A stretch of 64,000 nt of DNA, taken from DUUI01 sp964627845 (GTDB lineage: Bacteria > Bacillota_I > Bacilli_A > Erysipelotrichales > Erysipelotrichaceae). Position numbers and translations under genes: made by a program. Position 1 is the stretch's first letter, and each line of letters starts with the position of its first letter. The notes under the pieces are model-generated. The model was not told the origin of the DNA, made no database searches, and saw nothing but the letters and a program-made list of their open reading frames with translations. The stretch lies in assembly GCA_964627845.1 (NCBI GenBank), contig CAZVKL010000001.1:96067-160066 (forward strand), in the 5' to 3' direction. This document shows positions 1-8,510 of the stretch, piece by piece.

Positions 1-1
1 T

Positions 2-1168
2 CCATTAATGGACCAAATTGATACAAGCAAGAATTATACTCAAGCAATTATCATCGCACCAACCAGGGAATTGGCGATGCAAATTCATCGTTTCGCAACG
101 GACATGAAACAAGTCGATGATAAATTGACACTTGCTTTATTGATTGGGGGGAAAGATCGATTAGAGAATGTTGAAGAAGCTCATATTGTGATTGGGACAC
201 CAGGGCGACTTCAAGATGAATTTAGTTCTGGTATGTTATTAGCTCAAAATGCGAAACATGTTATTTTAGATGAAGCCGATATGATTTGGGAATATGGTTT
301 TATCGATGAATTAGCGGATGTGATTAACCGGATTAATCAACCATTTCAATTTTTAATTTTCTCAGCAACAATCCCTGATGAACTCCAAGCTTTTGTGAGA
401 AAAGCGATGACAAATCCTCAAACAATTGTGAACAAAGAGAAGAGTGAGTACAACCCAAAGATTAATCACATTTTAATTCAAGCTGTTGAAAAAGATGTCG
501 TGCAATCAATTTTAGAAGTCATGGCTTCAGTTCAAATGTCTGGTTGTATTATTTTTAGTAATACCAGAGAACAAGCGGCTGAAATTTCTGATCGATTATC
601 AGAATATGGTGTTAATGTTTTAGAACTACATGGTGATTTATCGCCTCGTAAACGAAAACAAACACTGAATAGACTGTTTGATCAAAAACATTTTACGTTG
701 GTTGCGACAGATATTGCGGCTAGAGGTTTAGACCTACCTTATGTGAGTCATGTTATCTCTGTTGGTTTACCATCTCATTTAGATTTTTATTTTCATCGTG
801 CAGGACGCTCTTCACGAGCAGGACGAGAGGGAACTTCCATTGTTTTAGTGGATCAAAGTCATCGTCAAGCTGTTTCTAAACTGATATCAATGGGAATTGA
901 ATTTCTTTACAAAAAGATTGATGAAAAAACGATGGTTGATGCGCGTAACTTTTATGAAAAGAAAACGTATCATAAAAAAATCGATCCTGAGATTACTCAA
1001 ATTCTGAATCGCAAAAAAGTTAAAGTAAAACCAAATTATAAAAAGAAAAGAAAACAGGCCATTGCTGATTTACACCGTAAAAAACGTCGTGAAATGATTC
1101 AAAGGGAAATTAATGAACAGAAAAAAGAACGAGCCAAAGCCCGTTCTAAAGCAAAACAACAAGATTAA
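2..1168 (+). CDS. cshB: DEAD-box RNA helicase, CshB-like (5' end outside window)
   Basis: ATP-dependent RNA helicase. Visible motifs, counted from the first Met at base 8: PTRELA (about 22-27), TPGR, DEAD (about 88-91), SAT, RGLD and HRAGRSSRAGREG of motif VI. The Q motif and Walker A (motif I) are missing because the frame is open through base 2, so the gene starts upstream of the window; the Met at base 8 is not the true start. The last 60 residues are strongly basic (KKKRKQ, KKRRE), typical of CshB-type helicases involved in RNA decay and cold growth. The stop overlaps the convergent ispG stop by a few bases. Location beside ispG matches the Bacillus yqfR-ispG neighbourhood. Confidence 0.93.
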   Translation, partial: PLMDQIDTSKNYTQAIIIAPTRELAMQIHRFATDMKQVDDKLTLALLIGGKDRLENVEEAHIVIGTPGRLQDEFSSGMLLAQNAKHVILDEADMIWEYGFIDELADVINRINQPFQFLIFSATIPDELQAFVRKAMTNPQTIVNKEKSEYNPKINHILIQAVEKDVVQSILEVMASVQMSGCIIFSNTREQAAEISDRLSEYGVNVLELHGDLSPRKRKQTLNRLFDQKHFTLVATDIAARGLDLPYVSHVISVGLPSHLDFYFHRAGRSSRAGREGTSIVLVDQSHRQAVSKLISMGIEFLYKKIDEKTMVDARNFYEKKTYHKKIDPEITQILNRKKVKVKPNYKKKRKQAIADLHRKKRREMIQREINEQKKERAKARSKAKQQD

Positions 1169-2226
1169 TTTTCAATCATTCTTAATATTTCATCTTTTAA
1201 AGTCTCAACAATTTGATCTTGTGGGACTTTTTTAATTAATTTTCCTTTTTTGAAAAGTAATCCTTCATTTTTGCCACCCGCAATACCAATATCTGCACGT
1301 GAAGCTTCTTGAGGTCCATTAACTGCACATCCCATGACTGCGACTGTTAAGTTAGAATTAATCGATTCTAAGAATTTTTCAATTTCTTTAACATATGGCA
1401 ACATATCATATTGAAGTCGACCACAGGTTGGACATGAGATTAAATCAGGAACGTCTTCCATTAAGTTAAATGCTTTTAACAGTTGTTTAACTATTTTCAT
1501 CTCTTCAACGGGATCATCTGAAACAGAGACCCGTATTGTATCACCTAATCCTTCATAAATTAGGACACCTAAGGCAGCACTTGATTTAATGGCTGAGTAG
1601 AGGGTTGTTCCAGCTTCCGTGACACCAATATGGAGTGGGTATTCAAAGGTTTGGGCCGCTAATTTATAGGCCTCGATTGTTAACTTCACTTCACTGGATT
1701 TAAAAGATAAGATTATTTCTCTAAAATCGAGGGATTCAAGTAATGAAACTTGGTCTTGAGCAGACTCAATCATTGCTTGTGCACATGGTCCACCATATTT
1801 TTCTAATAATCTTCTTTCTAATGAACCTGAATTTATTCCAATTCGAATCGGAACCTTGTATTCTTTACACTTATTAACCACAGCAATCACATTTTCTTTT
1901 GGACCAATATTCCCTGGGTTTAGTCGAATTTTATCAACACCCGCTTCTATGGATGCGATGGCTAAACGGTAATCAAAGTGAATATCGGCAACAATGGGAC
2001 AATTGACTTCTTGTTTAATCGCTTTAATGGCCTTGGCATCTTCCATATCTAAAACGGCGACACGAACAATCTCACAACCATTGGTTAAGAGTGATTTAAT
2101 TTGATGAACGGTCGCTTCAACATCTTTGGTTTTTGTATTGGTCATTGATTGAATAATGATTTTATCCTGTTGACCAATTGTATATTGACCGACTTGTACT
2201 GGTCTTGTCGTTATTCTTGTGAACAT
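1165..2226 (-). CDS. ispG: 4-hydroxy-3-methylbut-2-enyl diphosphate synthase (flavodoxin-dependent), IspG/GcpE
   Basis: Penultimate enzyme of the MEP isoprenoid pathway: reductive conversion of MEcPP to HMBPP through a [4Fe-4S] cluster. 353 aa is the normal bacterial length. The N-terminal TIM barrel carries RIGINSGSLE. The C-terminal cluster domain keeps the ligands CPTCGR and GCAVNGPQEA, so the enzyme looks active. The start at 2226 is preceded by a good GGAGG ribosome site. The gene faces the helicase tail to tail and diverges from the PBP gene. Its presence implies a working MEP pathway, which makes the degenerate Dxs-like protein at 19.7 kb puzzling. Confidence 0.96.
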   Translation of the reverse strand: MFTRITTRPVQVGQYTIGQQDKIIIQSMTNTKTKDVEATVHQIKSLLTNGCEIVRVAVLDMEDAKAIKAIKQEVNCPIVADIHFDYRLAIASIEAGVDKIRLNPGNIGPKENVIAVVNKCKEYKVPIRIGINSGSLERRLLEKYGGPCAQAMIESAQDQVSLLESLDFREIILSFKSSEVKLTIEAYKLAAQTFEYPLHIGVTEAGTTLYSAIKSSAALGVLIYEGLGDTIRVSVSDDPVEEMKIVKQLLKAFNLMEDVPDLISCPTCGRLQYDMLPYVKEIEKFLESINSNLTVAVMGCAVNGPQEASRADIGIAGGKNEGLLFKKGKLIKKVPQDQIVETLKDEILRMIEN

Positions 2227-2249
2227 AAATCCTCCTATGAGTCGTTACC

Positions 2250-2258
2250 ATTCTACCA
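2250..2258 (-). promoter_or_regulatory. Putative extended -10 promoter of ispG
   Basis: Minus strand TGGTAGAAT lies 24 bases before the ispG start, with the GGAGG site between. No good -35 is visible; the TGN extension probably compensates. It lies back to back with the -10 of the divergent PBP gene. Confidence 0.5.
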
Positions 2259-2268
2259 CAAAATAAGT

Positions 2269-2274
2269 TATAAT
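2269..2274 (+). promoter_or_regulatory. Putative -10 box of the PBP gene, very short leader
   Basis: TATAAT ends 13 bases before the ATG at 2288. Transcription would start about 6-7 bases before the ATG, leaving no room for a Shine-Dalgarno site, and none is seen. TTACCA 18 bases upstream could be a weak -35. Confidence 0.45.
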
Positions 2275-2287
2275 TATTGATGACACT

Positions 2288-4396
2288 ATGAGTAGAAAAA
2301 GATTGTTAAGAGTACAAGAGAGTAATGATGTTTTCGCAAATGAATCATTACAAAAAGAGAAACAACAGCGCATTCAAAAAAAAATTAATCCTCGCTTTAT
2401 TATATTGTTTGGATTGTTCTTAATTTTAATGCTCTTTATTGCGTCTCGTTTAATCTATTTACAGATTACCCAACATGATAAGTACAGTCAGATTGCTTTA
2501 ACTCAATTTGACGAAACGCGGATTGAGTTACCAAATCGAGGAGAAATAGTCGATCGAAATGGGAATATTTTATTAAGTAATCAAGAGAAACTCAATTTTG
2601 TTTATTTAGCACCCAAGACAGATACGGAAGAAACACGAATTGAAAAAGCAAAAAAGTTTGTTGAATTGTTCGAAGTGGATATCTCTACGATGACCCATCG
2701 AGATAAACAAGATGCTTATATTTATTATTATCCTGAAGAGATTAGTAAGCTTAATACACCACAAGAACTTGAACAATTTAGTGCTGGAGCGCTTACTAAT
2801 GCAGATTTATATCAATTACAATTATCACGAATCACACCGAGCTTAATCAATAATTCTCTTACACAACAACAACTTCAAGAATTCTTCATTCTGATAAAAA
2901 TGCGATCACGGATTGATCTAGATATTATTTTAAAAGAGGATGTGACTCATCAAGAAGTGACACAGTTATTGGAACGTTCATTGGATTTTAGTGGTATTGT
3001 TGTTCGTCCTAGCTGGGATCGTTACACAACAGAAGGTCATCATTTAGGTCCGATTTTGGGTGAAATCACCACATCTCGTCAAGGTTTGTTGAGTGATAAT
3101 TCTATCTCCATGCAAGCACTTAATTATCGATTAAATGATCGAGTTGGTCGAAGTGGTTTAGAACAAAAATATGAAAGCTTGTTGGCTGGGGTAAGGACTG
3201 AATATTCATTAACGTACTCCCCATCTGGTTTAGTGAATCTTAATGAAATCAATACTGGTCGAAAAGGAGATTCCCTTAAATTAACCATTGATACCGCTTA
3301 TCAAAATGACATTGAAACGATTGTCTCTGATTTTGTCTTAGACAAAGCGTATAATGGTTATCATGAATTTTTTAATCAGATGTTTGTGGTTGTTTCCGAC
3401 CCAAATAATGGCGATGTATTAGCTTCAGTTGGTATTATTGTGGATGATGATCGAGAAATTATTTACAGCCCTAATGGAACCTATTTAAATGCTTTTCTAT
3501 CAGGTTCTAGTATTAAAGGAGCGGTTGTCTATTTAGCTCTTGATGAAGAGGTATTTGCTCCTGGAGAGTTAGTACTTGATGAGCCAATAAAAATTCAAGG
3601 GACGAGTTTAAAATCATCATCAGCCGTTTTAGGTGAAGTGGATGATATCCGAGCCTTATCTCATTCAAGTAATGTCTATATGTTTAAAACAGCGATAGAA
3701 TTAGGAGAAGGGGAGTATGAGTATGATAAACCACTTAACTTGAAATCGGATACGTTTCCTAAAGTACGCTCTAATTTTTCACAATTTGGTTTAGGGGTTG
3801 AAACTGGTTTAGATGTTCCATTGGAGGAAAGAGGCTTTCAATCGAATTCGACATTACCAGGTTATTTACTTGACTATGTGATAGGACAATATGATTCTTA
3901 TACAGCCATGCAACTTAATCAGTATGTTTCAACAATTGCCAATGGTGAATATCGATATAAAATGAGGCTGGCTTCTGAATCGTATGATACTGTTTCGGAT
4001 ACGATAAATTATCAAAATGATGTTCAGATTTTAAATGCGATTGATAATCCAATGGCGATTAGTCGTGTCCAACAAGGATTTAGACAATGTGTCACAGACG
4101 GGTATTGTCGAGCCTTGAATGATGCTCAATTAGAAACTGCCGCAAAGACTGGTTCTGCTGAAGATTTTCTTTATCAAGATGGTATTAATCATAAGACCGT
4201 TACCAACACAATGGTTGCGTATGCGCCATTTGATAATCCACAGATTGCGATTTCTTGTATTGCGCCTCATTATACAAATAATGAACGCCAGATAGTTCCT
4301 ATAGAACATGGATGTTTAGAAGTCGTTGAGAATATTATAAATCACTATGCTCAAAATAATCAGTTGATTGAACCAGAAATTGAACCAACATATTAG
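2288..4396 (+). CDS. pbpA: Class B penicillin-binding protein (peptidoglycan D,D-transpeptidase)
   Basis: Membrane-anchored transpeptidase that cross-links peptidoglycan. One transmembrane segment lies near residues 35-55 (IILFGLFLILMLFIAS), after a basic cytosolic tail. The PBP dimerisation region follows (PNRGEIVDRNGNIL). The transpeptidase domain has all three motifs: S407-S-I-K410, S460-S-N462 and K620-T-G622. No PASTA repeats. 702 aa is close to Bacillus PbpA. The nearby rpmG, MBL protein and comG operon match the Bacillus pbpA neighbourhood, so the elongation-type assignment rests partly on context. No ribosome site precedes the ATG. Confidence 0.9.
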   Translation: MSRKRLLRVQESNDVFANESLQKEKQQRIQKKINPRFIILFGLFLILMLFIASRLIYLQITQHDKYSQIALTQFDETRIELPNRGEIVDRNGNILLSNQEKLNFVYLAPKTDTEETRIEKAKKFVELFEVDISTMTHRDKQDAYIYYYPEEISKLNTPQELEQFSAGALTNADLYQLQLSRITPSLINNSLTQQQLQEFFILIKMRSRIDLDIILKEDVTHQEVTQLLERSLDFSGIVVRPSWDRYTTEGHHLGPILGEITTSRQGLLSDNSISMQALNYRLNDRVGRSGLEQKYESLLAGVRTEYSLTYSPSGLVNLNEINTGRKGDSLKLTIDTAYQNDIETIVSDFVLDKAYNGYHEFFNQMFVVVSDPNNGDVLASVGIIVDDDREIIYSPNGTYLNAFLSGSSIKGAVVYLALDEEVFAPGELVLDEPIKIQGTSLKSSSAVLGEVDDIRALSHSSNVYMFKTAIELGEGEYEYDKPLNLKSDTFPKVRSNFSQFGLGVETGLDVPLEERGFQSNSTLPGYLLDYVIGQYDSYTAMQLNQYVSTIANGEYRYKMRLASESYDTVSDTINYQNDVQILNAIDNPMAISRVQQGFRQCVTDGYCRALNDAQLETAAKTGSAEDFLYQDGINHKTVTNTMVAYAPFDNPQIAISCIAPHYTNNERQIVPIEHGCLEVVENIINHYAQNNQLIEPEIEPTY

Positions 4397-4423
4397 TTGA
4401 TTTAATGATATTTATGGTATAAT
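4397..4423 (+). promoter_or_regulatory. Putative promoter of rpmG
   Basis: TTGATT, a 15-base spacer, then TGG-TATAAT, an extended -10. It precedes the AAAGGAGGG ribosome site of rpmG. Confidence 0.6.
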
Positions 4424-4450
4424 GTTTTAGCACTTAAAGGAGGGATACCC

Positions 4451-4600
4451 ATGAGAGATCAATTTACACTAAAATGTACTGAATGTGGTGAAGAAAACTA
4501 CATCTATACAAAAAATAAAAAGAACCAACCAAATCGTGTTGAGTATAAAAAGTATTGCCCTAGAGAACGTAAAATGACACTTCACCGTGAGAAGAAATAA
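4451..4600 (+). CDS. rpmG: 50S ribosomal protein L33
   Basis: Small subunit of the 50S ribosome, 49 aa. Residues include CTECGEENY near the N terminus and KKYCPRERK then LHREKK near the C terminus, close to Bacillus RpmGA. Only three of the four cysteines of a zinc-binding C+ form are present (CxxC plus one), so it is the zinc-independent or degenerate type. A strong AAAGGAGGG site lies 7 bases before the ATG. The end overlaps the possible GTG start of the next gene by 14 bases. Confidence 0.93.
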   Translation: MRDQFTLKCTECGEENYIYTKNKKNQPNRVEYKKYCPRERKMTLHREKK

Positions 4601-5228
4601 TTCTTATACGGTAAAAACAGCTGTGATGAATCCACTTCAAACGAATTGTTATGTGCTCATTGCAGAGAATAAGGGAATTATATTTGACCCAAGTGTAGAC
4701 AGTGGAAACAACATCGATCGCATTTTAAAGAAATGTGAAGGAGTCGATATTGAGGCCATTGTTTTAACGCATGGTCATCATGACCATATAAGTGGGGTTG
4801 AAGAACTGTTAAAACATTTTGATGTTCCTGTTTACGTTCATCCTTTGGATGAACCGTATTTAACCGATAACTATTTAAACTGTGCTCACTTCATCGATCC
4901 TGAATTTACTTGGAATACTAAAGTAAGTCATTTAGAAGAAGGAATAATGAAAATTGGTTCGTTTGAATTCAATATAAAACTGACTCCAGGCCATACGATT
5001 GGTCATGTTAGTTTGTTTTACCAAGACGCTGTCTTTAGTGGTGATGTTTTATTTAAAGGAAGTATTGGTCGTACTGATCTTCCTGGTGGTAATATGAATC
5101 AAATGAGAGAAACACTTCGATTTTTTAATTCATTAGAAAATGATTATATAATTTATTGTGGCCATGGACCTACAACACAGTTACTGTTTGAAAAGAAATA
5201 CAATCCATATTTAAGAGAAAACAATTAA
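4587..5228 (+). CDS. MBL-fold metallohydrolase (YqgX/glyoxalase II-like)
   Basis: Metallo-beta-lactamase fold hydrolase of the glyoxalase II-like family; exact substrate unknown. Residues 62-67 (HGHHDH) are the HxHxDH metal site, followed by the GHT histidine, the metal-bridging Asp in FSGD, and a late CGHG histidine. The GTG start at 4587 overlaps rpmG and has no clear ribosome site; ATG 4626 is possible, but family members usually have residues before the PLQTNCY motif. Coupled translation from rpmG is likely. Homologues (yqgX) sit before comGA in Bacillus, as here. Confidence 0.85.
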   Translation: MRRNNSYTVKTAVMNPLQTNCYVLIAENKGIIFDPSVDSGNNIDRILKKCEGVDIEAIVLTHGHHDHISGVEELLKHFDVPVYVHPLDEPYLTDNYLNCAHFIDPEFTWNTKVSHLEEGIMKIGSFEFNIKLTPGHTIGHVSLFYQDAVFSGDVLFKGSIGRTDLPGGNMNQMRETLRFFNSLENDYIIYCGHGPTTQLLFEKKYNPYLRENN

Positions 5229-5248
5229 GTGCAATTTGCACTTTTTTT
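5227..5248 (+). terminator. Rho-independent terminator after the MBL gene
   Basis: AAGTGCA-ATT-TGCACTT stem-loop followed by a T run. It separates rpmG/MBL from the comG operon. Confidence 0.8.
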
Positions 5249-5283
5249 ATTTAGGAGTCATCCACTTTTCACCTTAATAAGAA

Positions 5284-6171
5284 GTGGGAGGTGAGAACAT
5301 CGTTGAACAACGGTTAGAAGTATTATTAGAAGATGCCATCCAGAGCGCAGCAACAGATATTCATTTTAATTTTTCTTCACAGCATTCCTTAATTCAATTT
5401 AGAACGCTCAATGGTCTAGTTCAAAAAACAGTTCGTAAAGCTGATTTAGCTTTGTATCATTACTTAAAATATTTAGCACAACTGGATCTAGCTGCCTCAA
5501 TGAAACCCCAGTCTGGTGTGTTTTCAATTATGGTATTGGATCAACAATGGCATTGTCGCTTTTCAGCATTAGAAACCTTCAGTGCAAAAAGTGGTGTATT
5601 ACGAATTTTAAATTTATCAAAGATTAATGCGCTAGACGATATATCATTACAAAAAGACAAAATCCAACTAATTCGAAAATTATTAAACCATGATAATGGA
5701 TTAATTCTATTTTCTGGAACAACTGGTTCAGGTAAAAGCACGACCTTATTTACAGCTTTATCAGAGCTAAATCATAAAAGCATCTATACGTTAGAGGATC
5801 CAATTGAGTGTTTATATTCTAATATGATGCAGATTCAAATTAATGAAGCGAATCAGTTTGATTTCCAAGCAGGCATTAAACAATTACTAAGACATGATCC
5901 AGATATTATTGTTATAGGTGAGATACGAAGTCCTAGTGAAGCACAAGCATTAATTAGAACGAGTCTAACCGGACATATGATCTGTGGCACGATCCATAGT
6001 TCGAGTGCTCAGCAAACCCTTCAAAGATTACTTGACTTTGGATGTTCTAAGGATGATTTAAAAATGATTAATTTAAATATTGTTTTTCAAAAATTAGGTG
6101 TTGTTCAACAGAGAAGAAGTGCAATTCTTGAAATCTTTAACAACCAACAAATCAACCAATCTCTCGGATAG
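5284..6171 (+). CDS. comGA: Competence pseudopilus assembly ATPase ComGA
   Basis: Secretion/type IV pilus ATPase that powers assembly of the DNA-uptake pseudopilus at the inner face of the membrane. Walker A is GTTGSGKS (145-152 from the GTG), followed by LEDPIE (Asp box), IGEIRS (Walker B) and TGH/GTIHSS. About 295 aa, shorter than the 350-aa Bacillus protein but usual for compact ComGA. Start uncertain: GTG 5284 has no ribosome site, whereas a perfect GGGAGGTGAG lies just before an in-frame ATC at 5299, a possible non-AUG start. First gene of comGA-G. The second gene overlaps its end. Confidence 0.92.
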   Translation: MGGENIVEQRLEVLLEDAIQSAATDIHFNFSSQHSLIQFRTLNGLVQKTVRKADLALYHYLKYLAQLDLAASMKPQSGVFSIMVLDQQWHCRFSALETFSAKSGVLRILNLSKINALDDISLQKDKIQLIRKLLNHDNGLILFSGTTGSGKSTTLFTALSELNHKSIYTLEDPIECLYSNMMQIQINEANQFDFQAGIKQLLRHDPDIIVIGEIRSPSEAQALIRTSLTGHMICGTIHSSSAQQTLQRLLDFGCSKDDLKMINLNIVFQKLGVVQQRRSAILEIFNNQQINQSLG

Positions 6172-7090
6172 AAAACAACATGAGATTGAAATTCTTCTAG
6201 CGTATCTCAAGGCTGGTTTAGATTTTAGTGATACCCAAGCTTTGCTTGATATTAAAGAACCGACCCTTGAACACTATGTCGCACACTTATATCAAAATCA
6301 ACTTCAATACAAAATTTTAAGTGAATACTTATCGCTTCAAGACTTACTAAAATACACACTTGAATCAAGATCTTTTAATAAAGATTTGAGACAGAGAATC
6401 TTAAAGATTTTGACCTATCCATTAATACTATATAGCTTAATGTATGGTTTAATGTTGTTCTTTATCGTGTTTTTATTTCCCTCAATGATTAGTATTGTTG
6501 AACTGTTTGACTTACAGACAACCTTACTAAATATCTTTTATTTCATCCTTCGAGTGATTTTTTTAATCTTAACCTCTTTTAATTTATTGATCATGATGAT
6601 CGCCGTGTTGTTATGGAAACGTCAACATCAAAAAATATTTATTAATATCATTAAAGAGGTTCGTTGGTTCTCGATTATTAAAGACATTTATACCCATCAA
6701 TTTGCGTATAGTTTTCACTTATTTTTATCGAAAGGATTTCCAACTAAACTGGCTTTAGAGTTGATTAAAGAATCAGAAACATCATATCTGAATGCTTGGT
6801 TAGCAACCATCATTTCGTATCAACTTCAAGAAGGGAAAACGTTCATTGAAAGTATTAATCATCCATTATTGGAAAAACAATTTATTTTAGTCAGTCAACT
6901 TGGGACTCAAAGTAACCAAAGTATTGATTATCTCACCATGTACCTATCTACCAGTAAAAAAGTCATCGAATCAAAATTAAAACAAATTGGAACCATATTG
7001 AAACTATTAACTTATACATTTTTAGCTTTTTTAATTATTGTGATGTACCAAATACTATTAGCGCCTATGTCTTTATTAGGCAATTTTTGA
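6098..7090 (+). CDS. comGB: Competence pseudopilus membrane platform ComGB
   Basis: GspF/PilC-type inner-membrane protein that couples ComGA to pilin assembly. Three hydrophobic segments are visible, near residues 105-130, 145-170 and 300-325, with cytosolic GspF-like repeats between. 330 aa from the GTG at 6098, which overlaps comGA by 74 bases; GTG 6119 is an alternative. The N-terminal half diverges from typical ComGB, and assignment rests on membrane layout and position between comGA and comGC. Confidence 0.85.
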   Translation: MLFNREEVQFLKSLTTNKSTNLSDRKQHEIEILLAYLKAGLDFSDTQALLDIKEPTLEHYVAHLYQNQLQYKILSEYLSLQDLLKYTLESRSFNKDLRQRILKILTYPLILYSLMYGLMLFFIVFLFPSMISIVELFDLQTTLLNIFYFILRVIFLILTSFNLLIMMIAVLLWKRQHQKIFINIIKEVRWFSIIKDIYTHQFAYSFHLFLSKGFPTKLALELIKESETSYLNAWLATIISYQLQEGKTFIESINHPLLEKQFILVSQLGTQSNQSIDYLTMYLSTSKKVIESKLKQIGTILKLLTYTFLAFLIIVMYQILLAPMSLLGNF

Positions 7091-7100
7091 AAGGAGAAGT

Positions 7101-7400
7101 ATGAACAAAAAAAGTGGTTTTACACTATTAGAAATGGTCTTAGTGATGACCGTTATTGCCATTTTATTCTTATTGACTGTCCCAAATATCCAAAATGTAG
7201 TGGGTAGTGTTAGTAAAAAAGGCTGTGATGCACAAACCAAGGTGGTGGATGCAGCCATTATCCAGTATATGCTTGATCATGATTCACAAAGCGCAACGAT
7301 GAGTGAGTTAGTATCGGGTGGTTACTTGACACAGAAACAAACCGTTTGTCAGAATGGTCAATCAATTAGTATTGTGAATGGAATTGCGGTTAGTCAATAA
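7101..7400 (+). CDS. comGC: Major competence pseudopilin ComGC
   Basis: Main subunit of the transformation pseudopilus. 99 aa with the class III signal KKSG|FTLLEM, cut and N-methylated by prepilin peptidase ComC, then a hydrophobic helix with VLVMTVIAILFLL. Two cysteines (KKGCDAQ and TVCQNG) could form the disulfide known in ComGC. An AAAGGAGAAG ribosome site precedes the ATG. comGD starts inside its last codons. Confidence 0.95.
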   Translation: MNKKSGFTLLEMVLVMTVIAILFLLTVPNIQNVVGSVSKKGCDAQTKVVDAAIIQYMLDHDSQSATMSELVSGGYLTQKQTVCQNGQSISIVNGIAVSQ

Positions 7401-7698
7401 ACGAGGCTTTAGTACTTTAGAAGTGCTAATGGTTATTTTTATCGTTTCTATAAGCGTTACTTTATCGTCCATTGTTGTTCCTAGTATTCAATTTAGCCAA
7501 TTCAAGAACGACTATTTACTCACTCAATTACAGTCCATTGCTAAAGCGAAACGGATGGTGTTAGAGTCCGAGTATAATTCAAATGTTAACCAGTTAAGTT
7601 TTAATGCTTTAGGTCATGTCAATCAAGCACAAACCGTTCAGGTCAAAAACAAGCAGTACACTGTCCAACTAGGAATGGGGCGACTTCTTGATGAATAA
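7378..7698 (+). CDS. comGD: Minor competence pseudopilin ComGD
   Basis: Minor pseudopilin, 106 aa. Signal motif NKRG|FSTLEVL with the conserved Glu at +5, then a hydrophobic helix (VIFIVSISVTLSSIV) and a small C-terminal domain. It overlaps comGC by 23 bases and is probably coupled to it. Position and size fit ComGD. Confidence 0.85.
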   Translation: MELRLVNKRGFSTLEVLMVIFIVSISVTLSSIVVPSIQFSQFKNDYLLTQLQSIAKAKRMVLESEYNSNVNQLSFNALGHVNQAQTVQVKNKQYTVQLGMGRLLDE

Positions 7699-7786
7699 AG
7701 GCTTTATTTTAATCGAAATTCTACTCTCACTCTTTATTATTAGTTTGCTTGCGACACTCTTATTTAATTTGTTGAGTATTTCATGA
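7691..7786 (+). CDS. comGE: Mini-pseudopilin in the ComGE position, helix only (31 aa)
   Basis: ATG 7691 to TGA 7786. It reads MNKG|FILIEILLSLF and then a hydrophobic run ending LLSIS. It therefore has a complete prepilin signal (basic tail, Gly before the cut, Glu at +5) and transmembrane helix, but no globular domain. ComGE proteins normally have about 100 residues. Its start overlaps the comGD end and its stop overlaps the comGF ATG (ATGA), so it is embedded in the operon. Either a functional minimal pseudopilin or a truncated relic kept for translational coupling. Confidence 0.75.
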   Translation: MNKGFILIEILLSLFIISLLATLLFNLLSIS

Positions 7787-8163
7787 AAAAAGGATTTACA
7801 ATGGTGGAGGCCATGTTAGCGTTATTCTTTTCATCATTCTTACTCTTAATTGTCATTCTACTTTATCAAGGATTTTATTTATATCGTGAGACGTTACCTT
7901 ATTATGATCAAAATAGAATCGGTTTTCTACAATTACAAAATGAGTTTACTGTGAGTTCGCATTTCCAATTAGAAGAAGCATCGCTGTGTTATGAAAAATT
8001 CGATAATAACTATTGTTTAATCTTTGACCAAAATCGTTTAGTTAAAAAGCCAGGTTATGAGATTTTATTAATTGATGTAAAAGAGGGGAGTTTTAACTAT
8101 GAGAACGCTACGATTATTCTTACCATTAATCAAGAATCTTACCGTTTTAAAACCATCCCCTAG
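7783..8163 (+). CDS. comGF: Minor competence pseudopilin ComGF
   Basis: 126 aa. Signal KKG|FTMVEAML with Glu at +5, then a hydrophobic helix (LALFFSSFLLLIVILLY). Further on are LQLQNEF, two cysteines (ASLCYEK, NNYCLIF) and a late YRFKTIP. The layout matches ComGF, a minor pseudopilin priming assembly. The start overlaps the previous stop as ATGA. Confidence 0.82.
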   Translation: MKKGFTMVEAMLALFFSSFLLLIVILLYQGFYLYRETLPYYDQNRIGFLQLQNEFTVSSHFQLEEASLCYEKFDNNYCLIFDQNRLVKKPGYEILLIDVKEGSFNYENATIILTINQESYRFKTIP

Positions 8164-8497
8164 AGCAGGATTTATCCTTGTTCAAACATTAGTCCTATTA
8201 ATGTTTGTTTCTAGTTTTTTTGTTGAACTAGGACATCATCAAGCTTATAAAAGGAAGCAGATTGAAACAGAACGGTTGGCTCAAGATATGACGGATTTAC
8301 ATTATTTTATTGTCTCACAATTAAGAACGAATCCTTTGGATAGTTATTTTAGTTTTAATTATTACACCATTGAATTTGTTGTCTTAAATGAAACAGATTA
8401 TTTAGTTAATGTTAGTGGTCCATCTTCATTTAGAATCAATGCGAGTTTAGACATTGAAAAAATGACTCTAAAATCGTATAATATCAATGATTATTGA
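8099..8497 (+). CDS. comGG: Minor competence pseudopilin-like protein ComGG
   Basis: 132 aa. A long basic leader of 24 residues ends AG|FILVQTLV, resembling a class III signal although +5 is Gln rather than Glu, as in ComGG proteins. A hydrophobic helix follows (LVLLMFVSSFFVE). ATG 8099 lies 64 bases inside comGF, but has an excellent GAGGGGAG site 8 bases upstream and no other in-frame start near the pilin motif. The last comG gene; efp follows 13 bases later. Confidence 0.75.
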   Translation: MRTLRLFLPLIKNLTVLKPSPRAGFILVQTLVLLMFVSSFFVELGHHQAYKRKQIETERLAQDMTDLHYFIVSQLRTNPLDSYFSFNYYTIEFVVLNETDYLVNVSGPSSFRINASLDIEKMTLKSYNINDY

Positions 8498-8510
8498 AGG
8501 TGAGGAACTT

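Noticed and set aside
8487..8510. Upstream ATG for efp
   Set aside because: It lies inside comGG and before the real ribosome site; ATG 8511 matches the family start.
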